Source: Alphaproteobacteria bacterium | GTDB taxonomy: Bacteria; Pseudomonadota; Alphaproteobacteria; DSM-16000; Inquilinaceae | Assembly: GCA_028281925.1 (NCBI GenBank) | Contig: JANQIX010000077.1 | Span: forward strand, 1-39,972 | Reading direction: 5' to 3' | Length of the DNA: 39,972 nucleotides | Shown: piece by piece, positions 21,501 to 25,574 of the stretch | Position numbering within the stretch: the stretch's first letter is position 1 | Layout: every line of letters starts with the position of its first letter | The notes under the pieces: generated by a model | Databases searched by the model: none | Told to the model about the DNA's origin: nothing | The model's input: the letters and a program-made list of their open reading frames with translations, nothing else | Program-made: the position numbers and the translations under genes

Positions 21501-24500
21501 CGATCCGCTGCAGCCCAACGACACGACCGACGCCGACAACGACGGTTCGGAGGCCATCACCGAGCTTGTGGTGACGGTCAGCGACCCGTCGATCGCTCTG
21601 TCGCTTTCCGGAGCGCCAACGCTGGGCGGAACCTTCGATCCGGCGACCGGCATCGTCACCGGGCCGACCCTGGCGGCACAGCAAGAGATCATCTCGCTGT
21701 TGCAGGCTGAGATCCCGGGTACCTTCAGCGGCAACTTCACCGTTCAGATCGACACGATCACATCAGAGGCGAATACGCCGGAAGGCTCCGCACCGGCCAG
21801 CGGGCAAGAGCCCGACCCGACCGACAACCAGGCCTTCAAGACGTTCAACGTCGTCTTCACGGTTGAGACGTTCATCGAGCCGCCGAATGTCGACCTGACG
21901 TTGAACGGCGGACAGCCGATCGTGAAGGAAGACACCGAGACCGAGCTGCTGCTCGAAGCCCAGGTCAACGACGTCAATACAGATCTCTTGACCGAGATCG
22001 TGATCGACGGCTTCACGCCGGGCTGGGACGTTGACACGACCGCCCTGAACCTGGCGCTCGGGGCGACCGGCAGTGCGGCCTTCGACGGCACGACGCTGAC
22101 GATCACTTTCAACGCGGGCTTCGAGCCGACGACCTTCAGCCAGGTCATCGAGGTGACGCCCCCGGCCGACACGGATGTCGACCTGACCGGCCTGACGCTA
22201 AGCGCCACGGCCCGCGATGCGGTCGATGCCACGCTGACGGCCACCGGCACCAACGCCGGCAGCATCGTGGTCGATGCCGTGTTGGATGCGCAGGCGCAGG
22301 TGAACGGCAGCGACCAGTTTGTGCCGGAATCCGAGCTTGAGCAGACCGTGGCGCTGAACTTCACGCTCACGCTTGCCGACAGCGGCTTCGGCCAGCCGGC
22401 CCCGGTGGACAGCGACCTAGCCGAGGACGGCGCGCCGGGATCGGAAGCGATCACGGATATCGTGGTCACCGTCAGCGATCCGTTGATCGAGCTGACGCTT
22501 TCGGCGACACCGGTGGAAGGCGGCACGCTGGTCCAGACCGGCCCGTCGGAATGGACGGTGACGGGCAGCACGCTGGCAGCACAGCAGGAGATCATCTCGC
22601 TGCTGCAAGCCACAGTACCCGGCGGCTTCGACGGCGAGTTCGACGTGACGGTCACCACGACCACGCGCGAAGCCAACACCCCGGAAGGCACCGTGCCGGC
22701 AAGCGGGCAGGAGCCTGACACGTCGGACAACGAGATCACGGAGGCCTTCACCTTCACGATCGATCTCGACGCTCTGCCGGAGGCCATCGACGACTGCGAC
22801 AAGGCGATCGCAGGCGGCTTCCCGACCATGGGCAATGTCATCACCGGCATCGACCCGGATCTCGATCCGCTGCTGCGGGGCCTGACCAACCCGCTGCAAC
22901 CCTTGGACGACCCGCAGGATGACGGCTTGGCCAAGGACAACGAGGGCGATGCGCCAGCCATCATCCGGGCGGTCGCGCACGACTTCGAAAACCCGGTCGA
23001 CCCGGCGCTGCCGCCGTCCACGGTGACGTTCACGCTGAACGCCGCCGGCGATGGCGTCGACGTCAGCAACCCCGACGGCGTGCCGCTGACCTTCAGTTTC
23101 GACGCCGCGACCCAGGTGCTGACCTTCGATACCGATGCCGGCGGCACGATCGACTTCGTGATGGTGACCGGTTCGGGCGGGCAGGCCGGCGACTACACCT
23201 ACACCTCGCCGCCGTCGGTCCGCGAAACGGTGCTGTTCGAGACGGAGGACTTCACCACCGATCCGCGGCCCTGGGAAGGTGAGCTGAGCTTCACCTTCGA
23301 CAGCGGCACGGGCCCGGCCATCACGATCACCGCGCTCGACATCGACGGCAGCACCAACCCGACGCTGACCTTCTTCGAGGAGGATCAAGGCGGCATCGGC
23401 GTGGCCACGGAGTCCGCCACGGACAAGGTGTTCAACCAGGAAGGCCTGCTGGTCGAGTTCGGCGATCCGGTGGAGCGCATAACCTTTGAGCTGGCCGACA
23501 TGCCGGCCGACGATCCGCGGCAGGTGCGGTGGACGGTCCGCGGTGTCGATGCAGATGGCAACCTGGTGACCTTCGTCGGCAACTTCGAAGGCATCGGCAC
23601 GCCGGGCGACCCCAACAGCCTCGACCCGGGTATCTATCGCATCACGCAGCAAGAGTTGGCGACGACCGAGGTGCAGCCGGCGGGCGGCTTCACCGGCCCC
23701 GTGCAGATCTTCGAGGTGACACTGGACTCGCCGCAGCTCTTCGATCCGGAATTCGGCTTCCCGGATGAGTTCGGCAACTCGTCCTTCATTCTGCACTCGG
23801 TGGAGGCGGTAGAGTTCGCCGTGCCGCAGGAGGTCTTCACCTACACGATCGAAGACCAGGACGGCGACCAAGACAGTGCCGATCTGGTGATCAAGCTGGA
23901 CGAGCTGGGCACCAACGGCAGCATCGACAGTGTCGCCGGCTCCAACGAGCGTCTCGACGACTTCGACCGCGGCTTCATCGCCAGCGGCGAAGGCCCGCGG
24001 GTGCAGGGTCAGGCACGGCTCGACCTCGCGGCGGCGGCAGGTGTCCTGCTGATCGGCGCCGACGGATTGGATGTGCAGGCGGTCGCCGATCTGAACGGCG
24101 ACGGGATTGCTGAGTTGGCGGTAACCGCGCCGGCCGACAGCCCCTTCGCCGGCCAGGGCTGGATCATCTTCAGCGCCGACCCGACGGACCCGACCGAGGT
24201 TGACGTTTCGGCTATTGCGACAGGCGGCGCGCCGACGCTGGGCACCGGCCCGGGGGCGGAGCTGCGGATGGCCTTCCTACTAGGCGATGTCGACCATGAC
24301 GGCAGCTTCGACTTCGTGGTCGATGCGACCGATGGCAACACCTTCGGGCTTGAGGCCGTGCAGGTCGCCGGGCCGTCCAGCGACCAGGTCGAGCCGGCAG
24401 GCGTCGGCACCGGGCATATCATCCGGGGCACGGCGGGCGACGACGTTCTGATCGGCGGCATCGGCGACGACACGCTGTTCGGGCTGGATGGAAACGACGT

Positions 24501-25461
24501 GCTGTTTGGCGATCCGGAGCAGGCGGTATCGCCGACGGCCGGGTTCACCTTCGTCGATGACGCGTTCCGCGCGACCAACCAGCCCATCTATGCGGACGGC
24601 GCGCTGGACACGACGGATGGCGACGCGGCCCCGGGCAGCCTGCTGGTGACCCTGGGCAATGTCGACAACGACGACATCGACAACATGTCCGGTGGCTGGT
24701 CCACGACGGTCTCGCTCACCGATGCGCTGAACAACGCGACGCTCACCTTCAGCTACCGGTTCCAGATGCCTGGGGAGTTCGACGCCGGCGAAGACGGTGA
24801 GGTGCTGGTCAGTGTCGACGGCGTGGAAACGCAGATCGCCTTTAACCCGGGAACCAACGGCAGCGACTTCGACAGCGGTTGGGTGACCGAGACGTTGAAC
24901 CTCGGGTCTCTTGCGGCCGGTGACCACACGATCGTCTTCGGCGGTTTCCTCAGCCGCAAGACGATCGGCACGGAAGAGATCCAGATCGGCTTCGACGATA
25001 TCTCGCTCTCCGGAGACTCCGGCACGGTGCTCTCTGCCAGCTTCGGTCAGGCATTCGGCAACGATCTGCTGAACGGCGGCGCCGGCGACGATATCCTGAT
25101 CGGCGGCAGCGGTGACGACATCCTGATCGGCGGCAGCGGTGACGACGTGATGATCTATGGCGCCGACGAGTTGGGCGTCGACAGCATCCGGGGCTTCGAC
25201 TTCCTGAACGATCCGGATCCGTTCACCGATACGCTGGATCTGGCGGCGCTGCTGGAGGGCGTCGACACCGGCGATCCGCTGTTCGACATCGATGACTATG
25301 TGCGGATCGACTCCGACGATGGATCGGTCGAGGTGACGACGACGGCGGGCGACTTCTCCGGCGCCCAGCAGATCGCCACGATCGAGGCCGTCTCCACCGG
25401 CGATCAGGTGCAGGTCTACGTGGACGAGAACAACACCACGGCTGTGGTGACCGCCGGATAG
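6508..25461 (+). CDS. Giant repetitive RTX adhesin, type I secretion substrate
   Basis: A single uninterrupted frame encodes about 6317 residues of an acidic, Asp/Thr-rich extracellular protein. There is no N-terminal signal peptide. Residues 1-240 are acidic and Pro-rich with a duplicated unit. Residues 314-5426 hold 17 tandem repeats of 288-319 residues. Each opens with an EDT motif and carries GFxxGW, FDGTTLTITF, a TPPxDTDVDL strand (a possible calcium or Ig-like linker), VDAVLD, DGSE, LSLSG and LLQATVP. The C-terminus has FG-GAP-like DLNGDGIAELAV and DVDHDGSFDFVV, RTX blocks at 5974-6002 and 6184-6218, a lectin-like segment between them, and a roughly 100-residue tail typical of T1SS targets. 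The ATG at 6508 is preferred over 6406 because GGGAG lies 8 nt upstream. It is probably a LapA/BapA-like biofilm adhesin. No exporter or LapD/LapG gene is in the window. Confidence 0.9.
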   Translation: MDDRSNLTFDTGSNGDGGSQATGDAPGTPIQVAQADPDGAPAEPIDDLPLSTDTPIETPSEPEAEPVAADDTPPAEETPAQTAAELPQPLLDDLADLNVSPEEFLEQAIAEGAIPAEANLSDPGIVALLTEFAQQITNTPTLAPAAGPTPETPAEDVEPPVEVAESDLLPPEFGPALEDFGITVEEFIQQAIDEGVIAEDADLTDAEVIALLRELAEELTGEVLEPAAGPGGQPAIPVAGDAASGFTFDPANIGGPPVPFGVTDLLGFTELQFGLLPFDPFIDQFEPFGTFSALGGFVPISAFVNVTPGPGRAFIREDSSGSDPANTVSLNAGVTGGPGGLTDIQFVITGSCVDEFIYDFSGLQLPGWVIDVGPVIPNPTGESQTVTLTFVGTTPPPSFTGTFTVEPPPDSDVDLGEIVFTANVVSFDDPTFTATASETLSLFVDAVLDGVVDVDQPGGVPIPISDQPQTVALNLDFEFVEAPFGQTGATTDLIGVADPSINPTESITELRATVDNPLITLSLPDSIATFDAPTNTFTLNGSSATFNATTGVIANATLAEQELIIESLQAEIPAGFGSSFSVKIETVTEDAVTDQEELFVNNSFGRDFVFTFEFAGDIDPPSVGLGPQGADAVIKEDTESAVELRATTEDPSDKLTSIEVTGFTTGWQIDIDALNTALGSDGAASFDGTTLTITFADSSSIQDFAQDLLLTPPADSDVDLTDLTVTAEARDLAIPTLTSTATANANVVVDAVLDQQGEVTGITTTQVDVDPVAAQDINLDDAFGITLVVSDTARGVGEAFAQPLDADGPDTDGSEITTVTVALNDPSGLASLVLIGTPSGSGSFDSVTGEITGPTEADIQEILELLSVNVPTGFTGTIGISVTTTIEEANTPAGTVPASGQEPDTGDNTATSTTEFTLIVETGVGTPTVTLTDPDADPGIAGGQPQFSEDTANVLDLNAATISDTDVLTEIRIVDIPDDWAFDTTVLEADLVGIGTLTVVPGAGTQTLVITFDTGFEPQTFSSTITVTPPADTDVDLNDLVLDVTARDIADATLTATGTSSVDLVVDAVLDQQAQVDGANQTLDESDTARDVPLDLTLSLEDSVFGQNDGGDGDGSESVVSPITVTVSDEAITLSLSGTPALGGAFDAATGEITGPDLAALQEVISLLQATVPADYSDAFTVSVSTTTTDEPSGDVEFDTTNNTVTETFAFNIEVGDEVVEPTVGLTRDGEPPFIFEDTQGPLLLEAATADPSDELTEVTVSGFTAGWDLDIDALNTALTGIGSATFDGTTLTITFTTPQQTFAQEILLTPPVDTDVDLSDLTLTASARDISTPSLTAVGTGNVDVILDAVLDEQAQVAGGSQIIDASVDAQIVELGLTLSLESAPFGQPVGEDTDGSESITTLVALPSDPAITLSLSGTPTLGGTFDPITGEITAPDFAAQQEIISLLQAEVPAGFTGAFAVQIVTESREANTLPDIVVNSGLERTLDNNVVNETFNFTIQVQSTVEPPDVELTLGGQDPVVKEDTETGLTLAAAVDDASTDLLTVITVDGFTTGWDIDLAALNTALGATGTATFDGTTLTITFNAGSEPTAFSETILVTPPTDSDVDLTDLTLSATARDIFDTTLTATGTGASGIVVDAVLDAEAVVEQTTGVVVPLSDVDQVVDLNLTLNLAEAPFGQTTPADSDFDTELPVGDAQPATEFITTLTATVISGAGISLVLPEAVATFNAVTGVFELNSNPAATFNPTTGEITGTTLAEQQAIIEALQALVPAGFDDEFSIRIGTVTEDVTTDTEVDTFDNTQALDFDFTIIPQEGPTVGFGPDGGAVIKEDTSTGVELRAMVDDPASDALVSVSVSGFTAGWTVDVDALNAALATDGVPATASFDAVTGTLTVTFDPASTETEFSQDVFVTAPEDSDVDLTGLTVTGVSRDVPSGVTADQNETAQIIVDAVLDQFADVEDSAVREDSPTTAATINLGLSLTIAATDAGSFPQPDDPSPGGADDTETISATLTLTEELPAGVTLQLGAGAPAGAALTQDGSDPTIWVLTADSAADLEAAAALVEASVPADFQGSILGTISTVAEEDNTPEGTVPASGQEPDTTDNTQTDTANFKVIVGPGTVELVDPANPNARPEFVEDTSKVLELRAEVVNATDELAEIRIVDIPDDWTFDITQLVADLGTDGTAVFVPGSVAGTQTLVVTFDTGSVDITSFVGEITVTPPADTDVDLQDLVLLVDVQDQTDATLTATATNDVDLIVDAELDEAAVESEGSIELTESAVDRTIDLNLSLDLEDAGFGQAVVDGDGDGDGSEAITALQVSVDDPTILLSLAGGTENPADSGIFELGGGTFDSSTGIIDAPDLATQQLIVDALQATVPGGYDDAFEVTVTATSTDTPSAVAGDVEPDDTNNTATRSFSVVVEVENEVLPPDVTLTRDGQPPFVFEDTENALTLEAAVSDPSDELAEIRIDGLPTAGWVFDASQIEADLGANGTVTFEDTGGGTQALVITFTAGSEPEAFTGTLLVTPPSDTDVDLSGLALSATSQDKTEPTLQATGSGPATIVVDAVLDSRAQVDGDGQNLEATGTDRTIALGLSLSLEDTARDAGDPFAQPLDADGPDVDGSESIGSLIARTSDPAITLSLAGGVETAPGSGIFTLGSGTFDSNTGIIDAPDLAGQQAIIAALQATIPAGFAGDFAVQIVTRTEEDVAPASGAEIIFSNNVVNETFSFTIEVDADVGPPTAALTLDGDQAVVKEDTRTELTLTADAADPSSDVLTTLVIDGFTEGWNIDAAAINALTALPEVASATYTPAAGGTPGQLQIVFEDGVTSFEGPLFVTPPEDTDVDLTDLTITASARDAAVPTLTADGTSDAEIVVDAVLDEQAIVLQTAPIDLSESTTAQTVALNLTLDLASSDFPFASLSNEDGDGSEAITGIQVTVDNPDITLSLSGGVEGPAGVFTFAGGTFDSNTGEVTAPDFTAFSLIIEALQATVPPEFSGTFTVAVRPTRAEANTPEGTVPASGQEPDETDNAVTRDFLFEVEVDDGVEPPTVELGPPGGLATLDEDTAQGVELRAEVSDFSDELTFIEISGITGGWSVDDAALQTALDGIADVTFDSGTGVLRIEFTGATTVQTFAQSVTFIPPSDADADLTGLTLTAGTADLSDGTLTAEATNGATVQLDAVLDQQADVDGNALRVVDTEAATRQVSLADELNLDVVLSDAGFGQDAVDGDGDLDGSESLTMVLTLNPTGFATLPTLVDGGIGALPTGVTLDIAVDGQSATITVASVDPATVEADVQTVLERLQVTVPGNETGDIGVTVETTTTDTAPAGDFEETSDNTVTNTSDFTLRVETGVTEPNVALAFPAGVDGFSEDTAETLTLTASTVSDTDELTTVVVDGFTAGWAIDVAALNTALGSDGSATFDGTTLTITLTASLQSLSVPVTITPPADSDVDLTGLALSATARDIADPTLTATGTGTADLAIDAVLDAQAQVDGVDQTLDESAAARDVPLNLTLSLADAGFGQPGAVDSDQADAGAPGSESITSIVVTVDNPAIALSLSGTPSLGGTFDPVTGIVTGATLAAQQEVLSLLQATVPADFSGAIEVTVDTVTEEQLAGDTETDLTNNSAAGSFSFTIEVGDDVGPPTVSLTLDDSDPVVKEDTTTTLTLQADAADATDELVEIVIDGFTAGWDVDTTVLEALAGVTSATFDGTTLTIALEAGQESFTGDLIVTPPEDTDVDLDSLSLSVTARDVSTPTLTDSATVAATIVVDAVLDERAEIDAAGTVIEATGGVIVQDLGLTLDLVRTDAGDFPQPNDTTDDDTDGSEAIVDLVVSISEPGIALSLAGGTENPPGSGIFELGGGTFDSNSGIITAPDLAIQQAIIEALQATIPSNFSGNFTIQIDTLTSEGNTPQGAEPASGGEPDPTDNQVAKTFNVVYTVETDIQPPNIDLTLDGDQALVKEDTETALLLESQVDDPATDLLAVLVVDGFTPGWDVDTVALNLALGATGSAAFDGTTLTITFNTGFEPTAFSQTILVTPPEDTDVDLTGLTLSSTARDAVDATLTATGTNSGSIIVDAVLDEQAIVEQTSPLDIGESTAAQTVSLNLALDLESSNFAFADAPDDDGSEEITTIIVTVDDPEVTLSLSGTPALGGTFDPVTGLISADSVAAYQEVISLLQATVPPQFAGTFTVSVTPTTQEANTPEGTVPASGLEPDESDNTVTRTFEFEVEVDDGVEPPTVELGPPGGLATLDEDTAQGVELRAAVSDFSDELTFVEVAGINGGWSIDLAALQTALAGVAAVTFTAGVLRIEFTGGTPVQDFAQDVIFIPPSDSDADLTGLTLTAGTRDLSDNTLTAEATNGATVQLDAVLDEQADVDGLALKVVDTEATTRSLSLAGELNLDVILSDAGFGQDAVDGDGDQDGSETLTMVVSLNPTGFSILPTLTDGGLGALPPGVTLDISPDGQTATITVASVDPATVEADVQAVLDRLEVTVPGNEDGDIGVSVSTTTTDTAPAGDFEDTADNTVTNDSDFTLRVQTGVDNPNVDLAFPAGVEGFSEDTAETLTLSASTVSATDELTVVEVTGFTPGWTIDLVQLNIDLGGAGTAGFDGTTLTITLTPPTQSFSVPVTITPPAETDVDLTGLVLSATAQDIADPTLTATGTSTTDLVVDAVLDGQAQVDGADQTLAESLTPRDVALNLALSLADAGFGQPGAVDSDQADAGAPGSESITSIIVTVDDPAITLSLSGVPTLGGTFNPATGVVTGATLAAQQEVISLLQATVPGEFSGGFQVTVNTVTAEQLAGDGEFDLTNNSADGSFSVTVEVGDDVGPPAVSLTLQGGDPIVKEDTTTALSLQASAADATDELTVITLDGFTAGWDVDTTALEALAEVTSATFDGTTLTIVLEPGQETFSADLIVTPPEDTDVDLSDMTLTATARDRTTPSLTQDSSTNVDIVVDAIIDQRAEIDGDGSTIQATGSTIFEDLGLSLDLVRNEATDPLQPNDTTDADNDGSEAITELVVTVSDPSIALSLSGAPTLGGTFDPATGIVTGPTLAAQQEIISLLQAEIPGTFSGNFTVQIDTITSEANTPEGSAPASGQEPDPTDNQAFKTFNVVFTVETFIEPPNVDLTLNGGQPIVKEDTETELLLEAQVNDVNTDLLTEIVIDGFTPGWDVDTTALNLALGATGSAAFDGTTLTITFNAGFEPTTFSQVIEVTPPADTDVDLTGLTLSATARDAVDATLTATGTNAGSIVVDAVLDAQAQVNGSDQFVPESELEQTVALNFTLTLADSGFGQPAPVDSDLAEDGAPGSEAITDIVVTVSDPLIELTLSATPVEGGTLVQTGPSEWTVTGSTLAAQQEIISLLQATVPGGFDGEFDVTVTTTTREANTPEGTVPASGQEPDTSDNEITEAFTFTIDLDALPEAIDDCDKAIAGGFPTMGNVITGIDPDLDPLLRGLTNPLQPLDDPQDDGLAKDNEGDAPAIIRAVAHDFENPVDPALPPSTVTFTLNAAGDGVDVSNPDGVPLTFSFDAATQVLTFDTDAGGTIDFVMVTGSGGQAGDYTYTSPPSVRETVLFETEDFTTDPRPWEGELSFTFDSGTGPAITITALDIDGSTNPTLTFFEEDQGGIGVATESATDKVFNQEGLLVEFGDPVERITFELADMPADDPRQVRWTVRGVDADGNLVTFVGNFEGIGTPGDPNSLDPGIYRITQQELATTEVQPAGGFTGPVQIFEVTLDSPQLFDPEFGFPDEFGNSSFILHSVEAVEFAVPQEVFTYTIEDQDGDQDSADLVIKLDELGTNGSIDSVAGSNERLDDFDRGFIASGEGPRVQGQARLDLAAAAGVLLIGADGLDVQAVADLNGDGIAELAVTAPADSPFAGQGWIIFSADPTDPTEVDVSAIATGGAPTLGTGPGAELRMAFLLGDVDHDGSFDFVVDATDGNTFGLEAVQVAGPSSDQVEPAGVGTGHIIRGTAGDDVLIGGIGDDTLFGLDGNDVLFGDPEQAVSPTAGFTFVDDAFRATNQPIYADGALDTTDGDAAPGSLLVTLGNVDNDDIDNMSGGWSTTVSLTDALNNATLTFSYRFQMPGEFDAGEDGEVLVSVDGVETQIAFNPGTNGSDFDSGWVTETLNLGSLAAGDHTIVFGGFLSRKTIGTEEIQIGFDDISLSGDSGTVLSASFGQAFGNDLLNGGAGDDILIGGSGDDILIGGSGDDVMIYGADELGVDSIRGFDFLNDPDPFTDTLDLAALLEGVDTGDPLFDIDDYVRIDSDDGSVEVTTTAGDFSGAQQIATIEAVSTGDQVQVYVDENNTTAVVTAG
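6766..7197 (+). repeat. Duplicated N-terminal unit of the adhesin, each copy ending in PAAGP
   Basis: Two copies of an acidic helical segment lie at about residues 87-148 (6766-6951) and 169-230 (7012-7197), offset by about 82-83 residues. Matching elements are LNVSPEEFLEQAIAEG with GITVEEFIQQAIDEG, and IVALLTEFAQQIT with VIALLRELAEELT. Each copy is followed by the tetrapeptide PAAG (residues 144-147 and 226-229). PAAG resembles the [T/A/P]AAG sites cut by LapG-type periplasmic proteases in LapA-like adhesins. The duplication is seen directly; the protease-site reading is inference. Confidence 0.6.
7447..22785 (+). repeat. Seventeen tandem repeats of 288-319 residues
   Basis: Marked by the Glu codon of the EDT-type motif, units begin at 7456, 8413, 9352, 10216, 11080, 12001, 12922, 13840, 14770, 15694, 16618, 17482, 18391, 19267, 20185, 21049 and 21928. 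Spacings are 864-957 nt. Each unit has an N-terminal half (GFxxGW, FDGTTLTITF, TPPxDTDVDL, VDAVLD) and a C-terminal half (DGSE, ITLSLSG, GGTFDPxTG, LLQATVP), suggesting two beta-sandwich domains per repeat. Many C-terminal halves end with a variant of NTPEGTVPASGQEPD. The first unit is the most divergent (REDS instead of EDT). Confidence 0.9.
14770..21927 (+). repeat. Two four-repeat superblocks of about 3.6 kb in tandem
   Basis: Repeats 9-12 (14770-18390) and 13-16 (18391-21927) match one-to-one in order. Units 10 and 14 share the stretch GPPGGLATLDEDTAQGVELR exactly, units 11 and 15 share DSDQADAGAPGSESITSI, and units 12 and 16 share VTPPEDTDVDL and LQPND/PQPNDTT-type segments. Corresponding markers are 3537-3621 nt apart. 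This indicates a block duplication of four units inside the gene. Confidence 0.8.
24427..24513 (+). repeat. First RTX (hemolysin-type calcium-binding) block
   Basis: Residues 5974-6002 of the adhesin read as nonapeptide repeats (AGDDVLIGG, IGDDTLFGL, DGNDVLFGD) of the GGxGxDxUx type. Such repeats bind calcium and fold outside the cell after type I secretion. The block is followed by a roughly 180-residue non-RTX domain before the second block. Confidence 0.88.
25057..25161 (+). repeat. Second RTX block, with a perfect 27-nt tandem copy
   Basis: Residues 6184-6218 contain GNDLLNGG, AGDDILIGG, SGDDILIGG and SGDDVMIYG. At the DNA level the 27 nt at 25093-25119 recur without change at 25120-25146, so one nonapeptide was probably duplicated recently. 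The block leads directly into the C-terminal secretion tail. Confidence 0.88.
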
Positions 25462-25464
25462 AGC

Positions 25465-25504
25465 CCGGCTCGATCCCGTCGGACAGACGGGATCGGCGAG
25501 CCGG
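25465..25504 (+). terminator. Hairpin just after the adhesin stop codon
   Basis: Three nt after the TAG, CCGGCTCG-ATCCCGTC pairs with GACGGGAT-(CGG)-CGAGCCGG: two 8-bp helices with a 3-nt bulge and a 5-nt loop (25481-25485). The following TCTCTTGCTCTC is pyrimidine-rich but lacks a true U run, so it is a plausible but not classical intrinsic terminator. Confidence 0.6.
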
Positions 25505-25535
25505 TCTCTTGCTCTCGGGGCGGGGGGTGTGGGAT

Positions 25536-25562
25536 CGCCGGTGCGCATTGGGCGCACCGGCG
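25536..25562 (-). terminator. Perfect 11-bp hairpin between the adhesin and sbcC ends
   Basis: CGCCGGTGCGC at 25536-25546 pairs perfectly with GCGCACCGGCG at 25552-25562 around a 5-nt loop. It sits 12 nt beyond the sbcC stop on the leftward strand and can act in both directions. No T run follows on either strand, so termination strength is uncertain. Confidence 0.5.
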
Positions 25563-25574
25563 GCTCCTGCCGCA

